NCBI RefSeq assembly: GCF_010692325.1
Contig: NZ_JAAHHW010000002.1
Span: forward strand, 43,097-107,096
DNA from: Moorena sp. SIO3I8
Lineage (GTDB): Bacteria > Cyanobacteriota > Cyanobacteriia > Cyanobacteriales > Coleofasciculaceae
Length of the DNA stretch: 64,000 bases
Reading direction: 5' to 3'
In this document: positions 62,096-64,000 of the stretch, piece after piece
How positions within the stretch are numbered: the first letter of the stretch is position 1
Layout of the letters: each line of letters starts with the position of its first letter
The notes under the pieces: generated by a model
Told to the model about the DNA's origin: nothing
Seen by the model: only the letters and a program-made list of their open reading frames with translations
Databases searched by the model: none
Position numbers and translations under genes: made by a program

Positions 62096-63232
62096 CTACC
62101 TGCCAAAGTTAGAGAAGCTGTAACCAATGCCAAAGGAGATTCCCACATCTGCGGCACCATCAACGAAAATTCCAGTAGTTAATGCAGCATTGGCCACAAA
62201 ATTGGGTCCAAAAGGCCAATCAACACCACCAGTAACGATTAAACCCACATTGTTGTCATCACCTGTAGAAAAAGCCAAACCACCACCAGCGAAAGCTGAG
62301 TAAGTAGGCGGCTCAAACGGTTCATCCTGGAAAATAAAGTTGTAAGTGGCTGGGATCACAAAGGTAGCATCATCATTGATTAGTATGCTAGGACGCACTG
62401 ATAGGGTGGGGGATAAATCGTATTTGCCGTTAATCATAAAGCCACCTCGACCAATATTGGTGCCATCATCAGTAAAACCGATATGACCGCCAATTCCAAT
62501 ATAGTTTCCAACCCCGAGGCTGTTGCCAGTAGGATCAATATTTCTCTGAGCTACAGGGGTGCCTACTTCATAGGAGGTGGCTGGTGAGGTGTCAGAGGTG
62601 GCTGGATCTAGTTGTATTTTTAGAGCTGCCACAGATGTAGCTAAGGTACCTGGTCTCGGTGAAGCTACCACAGGATTATTTAACTGTTGAGAAGGTGTTT
62701 GGGATTCCTCAATGATCGCTTCTAGCTCTTGTTTGGAGAGATCAGCACGATACTGGATAGTTTCTAAATTGGCTTCTAAATTGGCTAATGGTAACTGCTC
62801 CTGTCTGACTGTATAGTCAGCAATTGGTGCGACTGAGGCATTGAATTGGGAGCGGTTCACCAATGCACTAGGAGACCCTACCGACTTACTGGCACGAACC
62901 GCTGCCCCTATCCTGTCCAATTGCCCTAAACGGGAATTAGCTCGATGGTCAGTGATAGTGTTGAGATTGTCTGATGGCAGATTAGTTGGTCTGAATATAT
63001 TTTTAGGAGTCTGTTTAGTTTCCGGATTAAATCGATCAGGGTCAACTGTGATGGTGGAAGTTGCTGCTAATTGCTGGGGTCTCACCGCTGCTGCGGTCTG
63101 GGTCAATTGCTTCACCGATGAATTATGGCTAGGTGTTTCAGCAGTAGCAGACAGCTGGTAACTGACCATGGTCAATACTGCCATACTCAGTTGCATCGAA
63201 AGGGTCTTAGGAAAATTACTCTTCACACTCAC
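62096..63232 (-). CDS. outer-membrane beta-barrel-like protein
   Basis: This 378-residue protein has a signal peptide (ending near MVSYQLSATAE, about 30-32), a Pro/Ser/Thr/Gln-rich middle, and a C-terminal third of amphipathic strands (NYIGIGGHIGFTDDG, GRGGFMINGKYDLSPTLSVRPSI, DAADVGISFGIGYSFSNFGR). The final Arg and aromatic-rich ending suggest a small beta barrel inserted in the outer membrane. The low-complexity middle may extend in the periplasm. No close family is recognised. Confidence 0.72.
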   Translation of the reverse strand: MSVKSNFPKTLSMQLSMAVLTMVSYQLSATAETPSHNSSVKQLTQTAAAVRPQQLAATSTITVDPDRFNPETKQTPKNIFRPTNLPSDNLNTITDHRANSRLGQLDRIGAAVRASKSVGSPSALVNRSQFNASVAPIADYTVRQEQLPLANLEANLETIQYRADLSKQELEAIIEESQTPSQQLNNPVVASPRPGTLATSVAALKIQLDPATSDTSPATSYEVGTPVAQRNIDPTGNSLGVGNYIGIGGHIGFTDDGTNIGRGGFMINGKYDLSPTLSVRPSILINDDATFVIPATYNFIFQDEPFEPPTYSAFAGGGLAFSTGDDNNVGLIVTGGVDWPFGPNFVANAALTTGIFVDGAADVGISFGIGYSFSNFGR

Positions 63233-64000
63233 TCCTCAAAAACTACTTGGTCATTGGTTAGGGGTAACAAACTTAGCAGTTAGCCAAAAGCTAAAAGCTA
63301 TAGTTCTTGGTCAGTAACTTGTAGCTGCTAGCCAGATCAGATCAGGTAAAGTACTCAAGAATTTGAACCCAATCCTAGGATAGTCTAATCATCCCTTGAA
63401 CTTTACCAGATAGAAAGAGCAGAATAACCTCATTTTGGCTTTTAGTTTTGCCCTGGGCAAACATCACTAACACAGGACTTACCCCTCTACACCTGTAAAA
63501 CCTCTGTAATTCTCTATTTACCCTTGCCCGATCGGAAATTACCGATTAGACATCTCCAGAAATTAGGTTTTCACCTAGATAGGATCGGGGTTTCAGATTC
63601 TTTGTCGGAGATGTCTATTGGCTAAACCCCTGATTTTTGGCGTTGCTGAATTAAGGAATGAATGCGCGATCATCTAGTTTTATTAAAGCCCCCGTTGGTC
63701 CCCCAGCGAGCAATCCCTCGCTGGGGGACTTTGAGAGTTTTTCCCCCCAGAATTGGGGGGCTAGGGCGTGTTTTCTTGCCTCGGAGATCCCCCATTATCC
63801 CCCTTAAAAAAGCAGGGCTGTTTCATTCTCGCCAAAAATAGATGGGGAGATGGGGAGATGGGGAGATGGGGAGAATTTTGGACGAATAGTCGTGATTTTG
63901 GCCAAATTTATCTAACCCTCCTCGAAGGCCGAATCACGAATTGTTAGTCATTGGAGTTGCTTCCTCCCAACTAATTTGTCAGATTTTAATGACTAAATTG
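63233..64000. other. right-edge non-coding region
   Basis: It holds a CCCCCAGCGAG...CTCGCTGGGGG palindrome (63698-63729), a four-copy GATGGGGA array (about 63841-63874), and AT-rich DNA, with no gene. The palindrome matches that at 40344-40375. Confidence 0.6.

Overview
The window looks like chromosomal DNA of a large-genome filamentous cyanobacterium. Supporting genes are the phycobilisome core subunit ApcD, Ycf23- and Ycf51-type proteins, a cyanobacterial-length PEP carboxylase, the glycolate dehydrogenase subunits GlcE and GlcF, and an Sfp-type phosphopantetheinyl transferase. GCGATCGC octamers (HIP1-like) are abundant and heptamer arrays such as (CCCTACT)n and (GGGAGTC)n fill many gaps. 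The repeat style resembles Moorena-type marine filaments, but the genus is an inference.

Layout. 0-6.1 kb: a co-directional cluster with an Ig-like repeat protein, an acyl carrier protein, two complete ketosynthases, a ketoreductase and an LpxO/AspH-like hydroxylase, read here as a small type II FAS/PKS-like acyl pathway. 6.4-16 kb: an FkbM methyltransferase, glcE-glcF, small conserved proteins, an anti-sigma kinase, RlmD, apcD and a membrane protein. 16-31.8 kb: a TPR-like membrane protein, a PcrA/UvrD helicase split by an intein, recR, a response regulator, the PPTase, ppc, a Ser/Thr kinase, ycf23, a DegT aminotransferase bracketed by direct composite repeats, fetB and ycf51. 32.5-38.5 kb: ychF, a small holin-like protein, a TnpB element with a divergent ribbon-helix-helix gene, cobM, a zinc-ribbon protein, a flavin reductase-like protein and a MIF homologue.

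38.6-52.7 kb is the accessory part. It has an HTH gene preceded by 50-bp tandem repeats, a 1150-residue NACHT-HEAT protein with eleven near-identical 99-bp repeats, an exported Nudix-like protein, a DUF6174-type lipoprotein, an AAA ATPase with an altered Walker B, a probable dual-OB protein, two DUF488 proteins and a DUF389 membrane protein. Three copies of a 65-66 bp TIR element lie among these genes. 52.9-64 kb: a 5'-truncated FtsI/PBP2-like transpeptidase, a YyaL-type thioredoxin-fold protein, a Wzc-like tyrosine autokinase with a GT4 glycosyltransferase, a decayed TnpB element next to tRNA-Ser(GCU), and an outer-membrane-like protein.

The best candidates for less-described biology are the acyl cluster, the NACHT-HEAT and DUF488/dual-OB neighbourhood, the TnpB plus ribbon-helix-helix pair with spaced operator-like repeats, the PcrA intein, and a palindromic repeat family that has entered at least four protein-coding genes in frame. 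All functional statements come from reading motifs by eye; no database search was run.
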